This document shows positions 30,335 to 40,057 of a stretch of DNA of 40,057 bases, in pieces. The translations under genes and the position numbers were made by a program. Each line of letters begins with the position of its first letter. The first letter of the stretch is position 1. Source of the DNA: Hawksworthiomyces lignivorus (lineage: Eukaryota; Ascomycota; Sordariomycetes; Ophiostomatales; Ophiostomataceae). The notes under the pieces were generated by a model that saw only the letters and a list, made by a program, of their open reading frames with translations, searched no databases and was not told where the DNA came from. The stretch is from the NCBI GenBank assembly GCA_002917075.1, contig NTMA01000158.1, positions 1 to 40,057 on the forward strand. The letters are read 5' to 3'.

Positions 30335-31483
30335 GCCATATCTCGGTTAGATCACATAATCAGACTTGGTAAATAACGCCGTTGAGACCGTTGGAAAAGG
30401 CTCATTGAGACAGTATAGTTTGGATAAGCTCCAACTTAGTAATCGAGCGAAAAACTGGACTAGTTTGACAAATTCAGAGACAAAACAACGTAAAAACTAA
30501 TGGAGAGAAAAGTACAAAAAGGCACCGTATTAATAAAAATATATAAGAGATACACCTCTATAACTACTAGTCGAACATATCTACCTCCCCCTCCCGAGGC
30601 CAAAAAAAAAACTTCGCCTTGATCCGTTTCTAAGTCTCTTGTTTGAAGTGGATGTGGCGCATGCAGCGCACGCAATAATAGCCAGGCACGAAGCGCAGCC
30701 TGTGTAGAGGTGCTTAGCGCTAGTGCCCAGAGTGTGCAGCGCCGGTGCTTGGTCCCCAAAAGAGGAGATTTTTCGATGAGTATTTTCGGGTGGGATAACA
30801 CATTGGGAGGAACTGTCACTATTCTGCTTACTGCCTAATAATAGTTCCTGCTGCCTTTAAAGGGACCCAAGGAACGCGCTGTAAGCAGTCTCCTGCGGCA
30901 GTGTGGAGTGCTCTCTGTTTTTGCGGTATCAGCAGCGCCACGTCAATTAGAAGAGGCCCAAAAGATCCCCTAGAGGGAGTTAGGCAAGGTACCCTCTCTA
31001 TAGCGCTATGTACAGTGCATAACCACTGTATCTTATAGTGTTATGCGTGCAGTTTCAGCATACACTACAGAAGGTGGTCTAGATATTACATAGGTGTGTA
31101 GCGCCTGTGTTTTGTATCTAAGGCGCCCCATCATTTTGCGGGAGCTCTTTGAGGATTTTCGTCTTGCACAACAGTATTGAACGAATTGGACAAAATACGG
31201 TGAAATACTATTATTTAAAGCTAAAGTTTCAGCTTTGACCCATGGCGACTCTTCTAGCAGACAGACGTATGAAATGCGCTGTGTCGCAGGTTGTATTTAA
31301 TTTAAATTAATACGAAAGGATGAGAGTAAGCAACTAGCAACACGTCATAGATCATAACATTTCCATGCAAATGGTACAGGCAGTAGAAAAGCTTCCCGCT
31401 TGCTCTTTTCCACTTGCAAAACGAGCCAGTTTGGCAAGTTCAATTTATTGACCATCGTTTTGCCTCGTGCCACGCTCTCAAAT
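30335..31483. other. intergenic, possible degenerate sequence
   Basis: About 1.15 kb without a supportable gene. A 119-codon minus-strand frame (30460-30819) has no recognisable domain. An imperfect inverted repeat lies at 31017-31046. The stretch may hold the eroded 3' end of the F-box gene or an old element, but I cannot identify either. Confidence 0.5.
31017..31046. repeat. imperfect hairpin-forming inverted repeat
   Basis: GCATAACCACT is followed after nine bases by AGTGTTATGC, which pairs over ten positions with one bulged C. It lies about 440 bp upstream of the HAM1-like gene and has no assigned role. Confidence 0.5.
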
Positions 31484-33962
31484 ATGGTGAGCTTTTGTGG
31501 CCTGTGCGGGTCACAGGGCGATGAAGAGGATGCTGAGGCTGGCGAGCGCCGGCCGCTGCTCGCGCAGCACGACGACGAGACGGAGCGGCAGCATCGCTTG
31601 CACGAAAAGCTGCGCAGCTACGAGATGCTCCGCGCCCTGGCGCAGGGGCTCATGCCGTCAAGCGCACAGGCCATTGCCATCCTCCGCGCGCTGCTGGCCG
31701 CAGATGCGCTGTCTGCGGAGCACCCGACCCACCAAGAGCTGAGCCCCTCGGGGCGGGCCCTGGTGCAGTGGACGCGCAGATGGCTGGAGCAGCTCATTGC
31801 GCTCATCCAGCACAAGAACGCGGACGACCAGATCCAGGACTTCCTCTGGTGCCTCTCGCATGCCGAGGAATCTGCAGGCGCCAGGAGTCGCCCTCAGAGA
31901 GATGGGCAGGCCCAAAACCACAACACAGCGCATACCAAAGCCAGTGCGTATTTCCCCATCCGCATTGTTCTCACAAAAGAGGTGAAATTCTGCAACAGGA
32001 TTATTAATACTATCGTCAGCATATCAGAGCCTGCAGACCGTCGCGTCTCTGCTCCTGACCAACTCGGAGTTTCGGCTATTTCTGTCTGACCTCACAGCCA
32101 TTGGTCAGGATGTCTTCCAAGGCACAGCATTCGCACTGTCAGCTACCTCGAGGGAGGCGCCAGAGAATGTTGCGCTGTCCACAGACAAAGACAGCACGCC
32201 TCAGGACCCTCAGGCCAGCGAGCCAGCGTCCGCCGACGATGTGATACTGCCGGCGCAGAGCAGCCCTGCCGGCCCGGCTGGTGAAGTAGCCGGCGGTGCG
32301 AGCAACACTGCAGCGGCCAAGCAAAGCCCGTCCGCCAAACCGGTTGGCAGCGACGCAGGCGTCCGAAATCAACTGCTGGCCCGCATCAAAAGCGCCGTAC
32401 AGACGCTGCAACAGCGGCCGGGCTATGAAGAATCGGTCTTGTTGCTGGTGATGCTCCTGCAGCGCTACGCCGCCGCGTACATGCACGCTGCAGAAGATGC
32501 AGTCGAAGCGGTGGCCGAGGATGTAGTGCGCGCAGGGGAGGAGACGGTGCATGCGGAGGACGAAGCCGACGCGGCGCTGAGGCACTTCTGGTCGTTTCTG
32601 ACGTCCTTTGGCAACCGGGCGGCATGGCAAGAGCTAGAGGCGCGCTTCCAGCGGCTCCTCGACCGTGGGCACGGCGGTGTTGACAGCAGAGCCAACTACG
32701 ACACTCTGCTGCGCGCGACTGGCAACACCCTGCAGGACCTCCTAATAGATCCAGCCTTCTTCGACCACGCCGACGAGCGCCTAGACGCGCTGAGGAGGCA
32801 GGCGTTGGACCTGGAGGCGCAGACAGAGCAGAAGGGAACAGCCCTGCGCGAAGACTTGGGCGGCCTGCTCGAGCAGGTCGAGGTCACACTGCGCTCGGTG
32901 GCCGATGACCAAGACATAGCCAGCCTGCTAGCCACGTCGGGCCACGTAGCGGACCTGCTGTGGCCCGGCGGGGCCTACGCCAACGCCGCGCTGCTGGGCG
33001 ACGCTGCCAACGTGTTCGTCCCGCTCCTCGTGCAGGCGGTGCAGTGCGTCCCCATCCCGCGCCTGGAGATCGCCTCGCCTCGCGCCGACCTGCTTCTCGA
33101 GAGCGTGGTCCTGGAGCCGGGCGCGCCGGGCGAGCTGGGCGTTGCCGCATCCCTCGCGTCGTCGTCATTCCTGCCGCGCCGACTGCACGTGCAGGTGCGC
33201 AACGACGTCGACTTCCGTCGGGGGCGCTTCGGCACCGCATCGCAGCTGGCCACGTCCGCCACGGTCCGCGTCGACGGCCTGACGGTCGCGGCCGACGACG
33301 TCGGCTACGTGCTGCAGCTGCACGCGGGGCCGCTGCTGCGCTTCGGCGAAGCGGGTATCGTCTCGTGCCAGCTAGGCAAGCAGGGCGACGGAGTCGACCT
33401 CGCCGTCGACGTCGCCGTCGTGCGCGACGCCGCCGACACGATCCTCGCCCTGCGCGGCGTCCGCGTCCGCGTCCACCGCCTCGACTACGCGCTGCGCCGC
33501 AGCCGCTTCGCCTGGCTCGCCCGCCTGCTCAAGCCCGTACTGCGCCCGCTCCTGCGCCGCGCCCTCGAGCGCCAGCTGGCCGCCGCCGTCGCCCGCGCCG
33601 TGCGCGCCCTCGACCGCGAGCTCGTCTTCGCCCGCGAGCGCCTGCGCGCCGCACGCATCGCCAGCCCGGCCGCCCACCGCGACCTCGCCGCCTTCGCTCA
33701 TGCGGTTGCGGCCCGGTTCTCGGCCGCCGCCGCACCGTCCGCCGACCCAGACACCCGCGTCTGGGCGGACCTCTTCTTCGTCGAGCCGCCGCCCCGCGAC
33801 AGTGTCTTCCGCGGCATCTATGCGCCAGGCAGCCTCCTCCGCGTATGGGAAGAGGAGGAGGCCGCGCTGGCGCGAGACCGCAGCCAGGCGTACAAGCGCG
33901 GCGGCTGGCGCAGCGCCGTCTTTGACGTGCCGGCGGCGCACAGTGACGCCGGCGAGAACTAG
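31484..33962 (+). CDS. HAM1-like protein (fungal, HAM1 N- and C-terminal domains)
   Basis: Fungal protein of the HAM1-like family, whose fold has been compared with lipid-binding BPI-type proteins; biological role not established. Two exons, 31484-31943 and 32020-33962, with a 76-nt intron (donor GTGCGT, acceptor GTCAG), give 800 residues. The start gives MVSFCGLCGS. ERRPLLAQHDDET and HEKLRSYEMLRALAQGLMPS follow, then HKNADDQIQDFLWCLS; the splice creates TYQSLQTVASLLLTNSEFRLFL. The middle has VPIPRLEIASPRADLLLESVVLEPG. The C-terminal HAM1 domain includes DYALRRSRFAWLARLLKPVLRP and VFRGIYAPGSLLRVWEEE. The second half is extremely GC-rich, with many Ala and Arg residues, which creates long meaningless antisense frames. 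Length and motif order agree with a full-length member. Confidence 0.9.
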
Positions 33963-34180
33963 TGCAGAGAATTACTTGGGAAAAAAGGGAAAATTGACGA
34001 GCAATAATACCTGTATTGTGACGCAATACAAGAAGGCGATCTAATACAAGAAGGCGATGCAATACACAAGGATATTTGTACAGTAGGCCTCCCGCCTGAC
34101 CCCCTCCCTGAATCGATTGTCTCTTCGGGCAGTAAGCATAAACCCGGTTCCCCCATCAACAACTTTGTCTTAAAATATTT

Positions 34181-36824
34181 TTACTTGGCCATAGACCCTA
34201 AAAAAAGGCCAAGAGCAGTGAGAGATAATGCCAAAGGTGCTGTGGCATCTTGAAAATCGCCTCGGATAACGCCAAACCAATACAGAAAGCAGAAGCCAAT
34301 GGAGGGGGATACACAGAGAATGATATACGCGGCAGTTATAATGGCGGAACGCCGCTCGCGTACGTAGATGCCCCAGAAGTCCTCTCTCTCATTGCGTCGT
34401 TTGTCCAAGTTCCAGAACCGCTGGGGAATCCGGTCAACAACATCAGCGGAGAAGTCATCCCGCTTAGCGCTGTAAAAGGGTAGAATTGTCCCCAAGCGCA
34501 GCTTTTTATAGTTCGAAGCATTGCGATACAGGTCTTTAAACTCCTCAGGTGAGATCGGAGGTTCAAGAGGTGTTAGCTTGTAGTAGTAGTGCTTCAGTAT
34601 TGGGTCTGGCAGACCGTAGCCACGATAGGCATAACCGTTGCGACGGTACTTCTCAAACTAATATTGATAGAAGCGCTCCATATTAGTATATATAGTTTTA
34701 TGTTTATCGTGTGAAAATTTTGACTTATATCATATCCTTATCCACTAAGAATGAAAAAAAAATAGAACCAACGTACTCTACCAAAGTCACAGTGAGAGAA
34801 CTGGTACGGTGATAGCCACGAGCTCCAGAAGCCTTTCAGTCGCAAGTAAGCCAATCGGAGTTCCGAAGCAAATTCTGTCGTATCTAGATGTAGAGACGCT
34901 ATCTCATCCACAACATGTTGGTTAAAGTTGGCGACAATAAAGATAAATCTGGCTTGACGTGTTTGCGGTGCTCCGTTGATAGCTGTATGATATCCTGAAG
35001 AGACCGAAGAGGCATCCGGCTGTGCTTTAGGGGCAAGCGAGGTATGGCTAGGCGTGCTAGGGGTCGTTGAAGAAACTAGACTCTGCTGGCTTGATGAAGA
35101 GGTATCTGGCAGTCGTTCTGATATGCTTGAAGAAGGAGAATCGGCTATGCTCGTTGATAACGGAAATTTTTGGATAAGTGAACAAACATGGAAAGCGAAT
35201 TCTCGGGGAACGACCTCCCATCGGGCATCGCCACATGCCTAGGAATGTAAAAGTCAACTCTTGCAGCTTACATATCGATTCCTAAATCTTAGATAGAATG
35301 CCATCGGCTGTAGTCTTACTAAACAGAACCCAAAACTCTACGACAGCAGTGGAGTCATTGAGATAGACTTACACAGATCCATCCTAGCCTCGATTCTCCA
35401 GCTTGTAATGATTTGCGTGGGGGCTTCATTGGCCACCAATTCCACTCTTCTCCAGTTACAGCTTCTACATAAACTTGAAATTTTTCGAAAGGAGACAGCT
35501 TGGTGTTGTCCTGGACTAACAAACTCTTCGGTCGTGCGTATAGAAGCTCCGAGATTACCAAATGCATCCGCGATGCCATTGTATCCCGGTACTCGGCGTC
35601 CCCAGACTCTTCGCTTTTCAACTTCGCTAAGCGGCCAGCGAATCTGCTGGCTTCTGAGCGAAATGAAGGGACTAGCAGGTCTGAAAATTCTCTCACCATA
35701 TGCTGGTAAGCCTGACTTGATCTAATAAATTGGCTGATTGCTAGGAAGTTGACAGGCAGTTCTGCAGAGCTATTCGGTTTGTCTTCTTCTTTGTCGCCGT
35801 CGTCGAAGTCGCTTTGGACGTCTTCCACATCCTGGCTTCCGTCGTCTTCATCAGAGCCAGTTTGATCCGCCGCACTTGCAGCATGTGGATCCGTATCGAC
35901 CTGGGCTCGTTCGCCCCCCTCTTGGCTCGACTTGGTCATGTCAGCTATAACGCCCGCAGCTATGAGAAGACGATGTCGTCTAATAAACGTCGCCGCAGAT
36001 CTTTTCTCCTCGTCGCGTGCTTCAGTCGCCAGCCCAATAGCGAGACTCCGCAGCATTCCGACCAGCCCTCGCCGAAATTTGTCAGGACCTATATCTTGCC
36101 TCTCGATTGCAGCCTGGAAGAGCAGAAACAACTCCACGTCCTCCATGAGGAACGCAACAGCCTGCTGTAAAACAGGATTCGTCGGCCCCGAATTGATGCT
36201 CTGGACCAAAGTAGACGTAGTGGAAGCAGTCTCCCAGAAAGAGCCTCTAACTGAATCTTCTTGCTTCATTCTTCGCGCGTTCTGCACCTCTATCACCATT
36301 TCCTCGAGCATCCTATTCGCAGAACTCAGCCTGTCTTTGAGATCCAGCCTATCGACGCGATAATCTTCTAGATCTATCTGCTTGCGAGAGACTTCCATTT
36401 GTATCTCTTCTAGTCGAGCCGTTGTTATGTTTAAAAGTCTCTTAGTAGCTGCGTGCCTTGCTTTCTCGGAAGCGAGGGCATCTCTATTTGGGATTGTTTT
36501 GGCGTCGCTAGCGTCATTTTGCGGTGTTTCCACGAGAGGATTCTGATATTCTTGTAGCAACGCGCCGCGGTTGGACCGAATCGCCGCCAGAGTCTGCTCG
36601 GGCCTGCTGATGACCGACGGCAAGATACTACCCACGACTGACTGGTCTGTAGTACTTGCGTGGCCAGTTTCTTTCGCTCTAGTCTCGCGGAAATCTGCGA
36701 TGATCTCATCGTCGAGTCCTCCCAGGAACAGATCACTAGCAACCGCCCGCGGTGCAGACGCCCTCAGATGACCGTCTGGCGCACTTTGTAAAAGCACTGC
36801 TGAATCGTTATGCTGCTGGCTCAT
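34181..36824 (-). CDS. fungal protein of unknown function with W-x-C-x-C-G motif and C-terminal membrane helices
   Basis: I recognise the pattern as a family widespread in filamentous fungi but know no function. Three exons on the minus strand (35373-36824, 34777-35238, 34181-34657) give 796 residues, all junctions phase 0. The N-terminal half has a coiled coil (about residues 110-190) and a very acidic low-complexity stretch (about 300-350). Then come LSPFEKFQVYVEAVTGEEWNWWP and, across the first intron (donor GTAAGT), RLGWIC-ACGDARWEVVP, a W-x-C-x-C-G motif that could bind metal (inference). A Ser/Thr-rich spacer follows, then RFIFIVANFNQ and LRLKGFWSSWLSPYQFSHCDFGR. The second intron ends in TAG, joining to FEKYRRNGYAYRGYGLPDP. 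Near the C-terminus, EDFWGIYVRERRSAI precedes two predicted membrane helices. The start ATG at 36824 opens the frame. Exon 2 carries no ATG-initiated frame, so a simple ORF search misses it. Confidence 0.82.
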
Positions 36825-38482
36825 TTTGAGGTCCTAGATCACCACTATCAACCCTAAAAAAAGGAAGGGGACACACGCCGCTCCAAGAGGCGCACTCTGC
36901 GTTGCGTGGTTTTTGGACCTATGTTAGGTGCAAGAAGGCTGTCAAATGCGTTTCCTGTTATAGGCACGATCAGTCTTGCTCTTCGTAATTATCACAGATG
37001 AAAGAGGGGCGTCGTTGTTAGCGTTGCGCCTCGGCGGCTGCACGAGGGCTTCGGAAGGTCGGTTCAATAGAACTTAAAAGTCAGCTTGGTTAAGGAACAT
37101 TTTCATCGTCATTTAACTTTGACCCAATAAGATGCAACTTAGGGCAGCTGGAAAGTAGACAGTATGGACGGAAAATCGCTCAGTTGATTGGTGCCTAACA
37201 AGTCATTTATTCAATGAGACGCTTACATGGACGTAGGAGAAATGCACTGCCTCATTACTGCATTCCCAGGCGGCTAGAACTGCAAGGATGCTAGAGTTTT
37301 CATTCGTGGTAGTATTATGTAGGAATCTCTTCTCAGGTGCACAAGCTTTAGCAAATTTCGTTTTAGAAAGGGATGCACAATTTGCTACGTTGATGCCCAA
37401 ATCAGACTCGAGGCGGCGTGGCTGCGATGCGGCTCTTCAAATACCTAGGCCAAATGCCGACAAGGCTACAGAGACCAGCTGCTTTTCAGCAGGGTAATTG
37501 TTAACTCCTATCACAATGTACCGCCATAATACATATACGAAGCATTAGAGACGGGTTGAAAGAATCCCAACTCTTTAAGCATTAGTTACTCTGTATCCCG
37601 TACGAAGTAGGCTTATTTCGAAGGGACAAGTCTCACTGCGGAGGCCGCCAAAAACAGCACCACGCACTAGCCAAAAGCGGCAGTTAGAACCGCACCTCTT
37701 CGTTTTCACCTGCGAAATTGTTACTCGTAGTCGTCGTCATATATGAATGTAGATTCGATAGAAAAGTATATATTGATTAGTACGATATTATGCTATAAAA
37801 TAAAGTTAGCGGTTATTTTGTTTTTGTCGATAAATAAAATATCATATTGTTTGAAATCAGATTGTTGAAGTCCTTTAACGATCGTGTACTTTACATGCCG
37901 ATCCTTTCTATCTACTTCTTTAATTACCATATTCAATTTTTATTTTATTTACTTCTTCTTTTCTTTTGGATTCCAAGGACGCTGGATTGAAAATACTGTT
38001 ACAAGCCCTGGCTATGCTATCTTTTTTCTTTCTTAGTCACCTATCGTAACTGTGGTACACATACAATTTGCTCTTTTGTCTGGTTTTTGCTTCTAACACG
38101 GCATCTAGAATGTAGACTGTAGTAATCTAAAGCTAGAGACAAAAAGACGTATACTTTGAAATAGATAAGTAACTGAGCCATTGTTTCATTTTACTTGAAT
38201 GTGCCAAACAGTAACACAAAACTAGCAACAACTAGCAGTTAGTATAACTTAAACTTAAAGAGAAAGCTCTCTTGTTATTACCGGCAGTTCTTGTTATTCT
38301 TTAAGCTTGTATTATTCTAATTCTATAACTGATACAAATGAGATAGTATGCTATGCTGTTCTGAGTCTTGAATAATGTCCTTGAATATCGTACAAGGCTC
38401 TCGAGTCTATATATTGGGGAACCAATTAGTGAAAGCCCTGTAGTGATAGACGTAATCCTCGTTATTTTGCCAAGTGGCTATT
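36825..38482. other. intergenic with AT-rich block
   Basis: About 1.65 kb with no supportable gene. From roughly 37740 to 38440 the sequence is strongly AT-rich with many TpA steps and no open frame of note. It could be an old RIP-mutated repeat or ordinary AT-rich spacer. Confidence 0.55.
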
Positions 38483-39471
38483 TTATGGCGGAAGCTCCTG
38501 CAGCTCTCCCTCGCTCGACTGGGTGAGACGGCTGTCCCTGCACTCGGCGGCTTTCTTAGGTTCTAGATCATCGACATACCAGATTAAAAACAGGACCGTA
38601 ACCAAGAACATGAGCAAGAAATCAAAAATATATAGAAAAGCCTCGTGAGATATGATGAATCCGGCGTTTCCTTGCAAGTATTCGACGACACGAACGATGC
38701 TCCGGACCAGAATGAGGACGCTTGTCAAATAGAGGACGCGCAAGTGACGCTGCCAGGACACCACTCCGTGGCTAGCTGCAGATGTCGGCTCACGAGATAA
38801 CCGGTAGTGAAACGTGCCGGTAGCAACAACGAAGAAACCGAAGAAGAGGAGCTGGATGAACAGGCCGCCAACAACGAGCTTCTCGCCTTTGTTGAACAGC
38901 TCAATCGTGCCTCCCGCCTGGGTGCCGCCGCCACCAGACTGCATCAAAAACGACAGCACGTCACCCGTGACGAAGACCCGGGTAACCCATTTTGCAGGGA
39001 CGAAGAACAGGTGCTCTGCGCGGAGGATGCGGATCAGTCGGCCGAGGATCATGTAGATGGATGCCGCGAAGAGAGCAGGGGCGATGAGGATGAGGATGCC
39101 TTGTATGATGAATGGGCCCTCGGCAAATTTGTTGAAGTGTGACGCTATCCTTCCGCAGTATCCAATTGTCTCAACTATGTAATTTCCTTGGTCAGCATTG
39201 GCTTCGTTTCTTGCTCCAAAGAATTGGCCTCATCCTTACAGAGACAGCCAATTGTGAATGGCGTAAAGTACACCGCCTTGGTCTGGCGAATGCGCCAAGC
39301 ATGGAAGCATGTAGAGGTTCCGAAGGCAACGGCGCCAATGATAGTAGCGACAAGTGATGGATCGTAGCGGTAGAATACGTAATCTAAAGTATCACTTGAC
39401 GATGACACAGTTCGTGTTGCGTTGGATGTGGTGTTGGACGTTGTGGTCCTGTGTGCCAAGTATCTGTCCAT
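38483..39471 (-). CDS. RTA1-like seven-helix membrane protein
   Basis: Member of the fungal RTA1/lipid-translocating exporter-like family, associated in yeasts with resistance to 7-aminocholesterol and with sphingoid base movement; the role here is unknown. Two exons, 39240-39471 and 38483-39174, with a 65-nt intron (donor GTAAGG, acceptor ATAG), give 307 residues. The ATG at 39471 is preferred over an upstream TTG. The N-terminus is Ser/Thr-rich with two N-glycosylation sequons (N13, N17), fitting an outside location. The family signatures FETIGYCGRIAS (made by the splice) and GPFIIQGILILIAPALFAASIYMILGR lead into FVTGDVLSFLMQSGGGG, and a later helix region contains RSIVRVVEYLQG. A hydrophilic cytosolic tail of about 30 residues ends the protein. 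It looks full-length. Confidence 0.93.
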
Positions 39472-40057
39472 ATTTCTTGAGCAAGCCAAGGAGAACAAAA
39501 CCAACGAGCAACAATCTCAGAGCTGAGAATATGCGAAAATCGGGAACCGAAAACTGATAATACCAGACCGCTAATACATGTATATATATGTAATATATAT
39601 ATTAGAGACCAAATAGCGAGAACTGTCTTAGGCCACAAAATATATATAAATGCGACCAGCGCGAACTCTAAATGTCCCAGTTGGTAGATATAGAAATGCA
39701 AAGAGCCTGCTCATATAAGGACACTGAGAAATCCACAAGGGAATTTTAAAAGGAGATAAAGGAGCGTGCTGTCATGGAATTCGAGATAACTGCGCCCCGA
39801 ACCTCATACACAACCAGCTTATTCATATTCAACCTCGCAAACCTCGGGTTGTGCTCCGTAGAGATCGGGTTGTAATAGAACGCTAACCTGCTATAGGAAA
39901 TGGGATCCAAGTGGATAAGCTATACATACCCACAAAGCAACCGCCTCATGAGCTATATGTGAGTATACTGCATACATTCCAGTATTATTGAGTCGTAGCT
40001 GAAGAGACCCCCTGCGCGGTATGGGGAAGTGTGGAGGATTTTGCTCTCTGGAGCTAT
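39472..40057. other. intergenic to window end
   Basis: Promoter side of the RTA1-like gene plus an AT-rich stretch with ATATAT repeats near 39580-39600. No gene seen up to the edge. Confidence 0.55.

Noticed and set aside
30460..30819. 119-codon minus-strand frame as a transposase fragment
   Set aside because: No transposase motif, no terminal repeats and no target duplication could be found.
32960..33925. 321-codon Arg/Pro-rich plus-strand frame inside the HAM1-like gene
   Set aside because: Alternative frame of very GC-rich coding sequence; composition is typical of a shadow frame.

Overview
This is nuclear DNA from a filamentous ascomycete (Pezizomycotina; a Sordariomycete is my best guess, which is inference only). 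The evidence is short introns of about 60-175 nt with GTRNGT donors, CTAAC/CTGAC branch sites and YAG acceptors, plus families typical of these fungi: a Zn(II)2Cys6 regulator, an RTA1-like membrane protein, a HAM1-like protein, a fungal BTB protein and an UNC93-like transporter. One intact tRNA-Lys(CUU) is present. I see no CRISPR array, rRNA gene or complete transposon. Gene models were spliced by eye; every model given as complete sums to a whole number of codons.

Layout. 1-1.2 kb: UNC93-like transporter on the minus strand, running off the left edge. 1.9-3.8 kb: Baeyer-Villiger-type flavin monooxygenase. 5.8-8.4 kb: dynamin-like GTPase in seven exons. 8.8-9.9 kb: family 17 glycosyltransferase. 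11.3-12.3 kb: BTB protein. 12.9 kb: tRNA-Lys. 13.4-14.3 kb: short-chain dehydrogenase. 16.3-18.3 kb: LrgA-LrgB fusion membrane protein. 19.3-29.3 kb: a block that reads like a sugar-catabolism cluster. 29.6-30.3 kb: F-box relic broken by an in-frame TAG. 31.5-34.0 kb: HAM1-like protein. 34.2-36.8 kb: a 796-residue membrane-anchored protein of a fungal family with no function known to me. 38.5-39.5 kb: RTA1-like membrane protein.

The most interesting region is 19.3-29.3 kb. It holds an AnmK/levoglucosan-kinase-family anhydrosugar kinase, a Zn2Cys6 regulator, a short-chain dehydrogenase, a Gfo/Idh/MocA dehydrogenase of the dihydrodiol/D-xylose dehydrogenase type and an MFS sugar transporter. 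Fungi have no peptidoglycan, so an anhydro-muramic acid role is unlikely. An anhydrosugar such as levoglucosan, or a related sugar, is a more reasonable substrate. Three tandem CreA-type SYGGRG sites precede the transporter, and a knot of CGG triplets with two more SYGGRG sites lies in the divergent promoter between the two dehydrogenases. That these genes form one pathway is inference from neighbourhood and family.

The second highlight is the 34.2-36.8 kb gene, whose three exons sit in different frames. One apparent in-frame stop is really the TAG of a splice acceptor.
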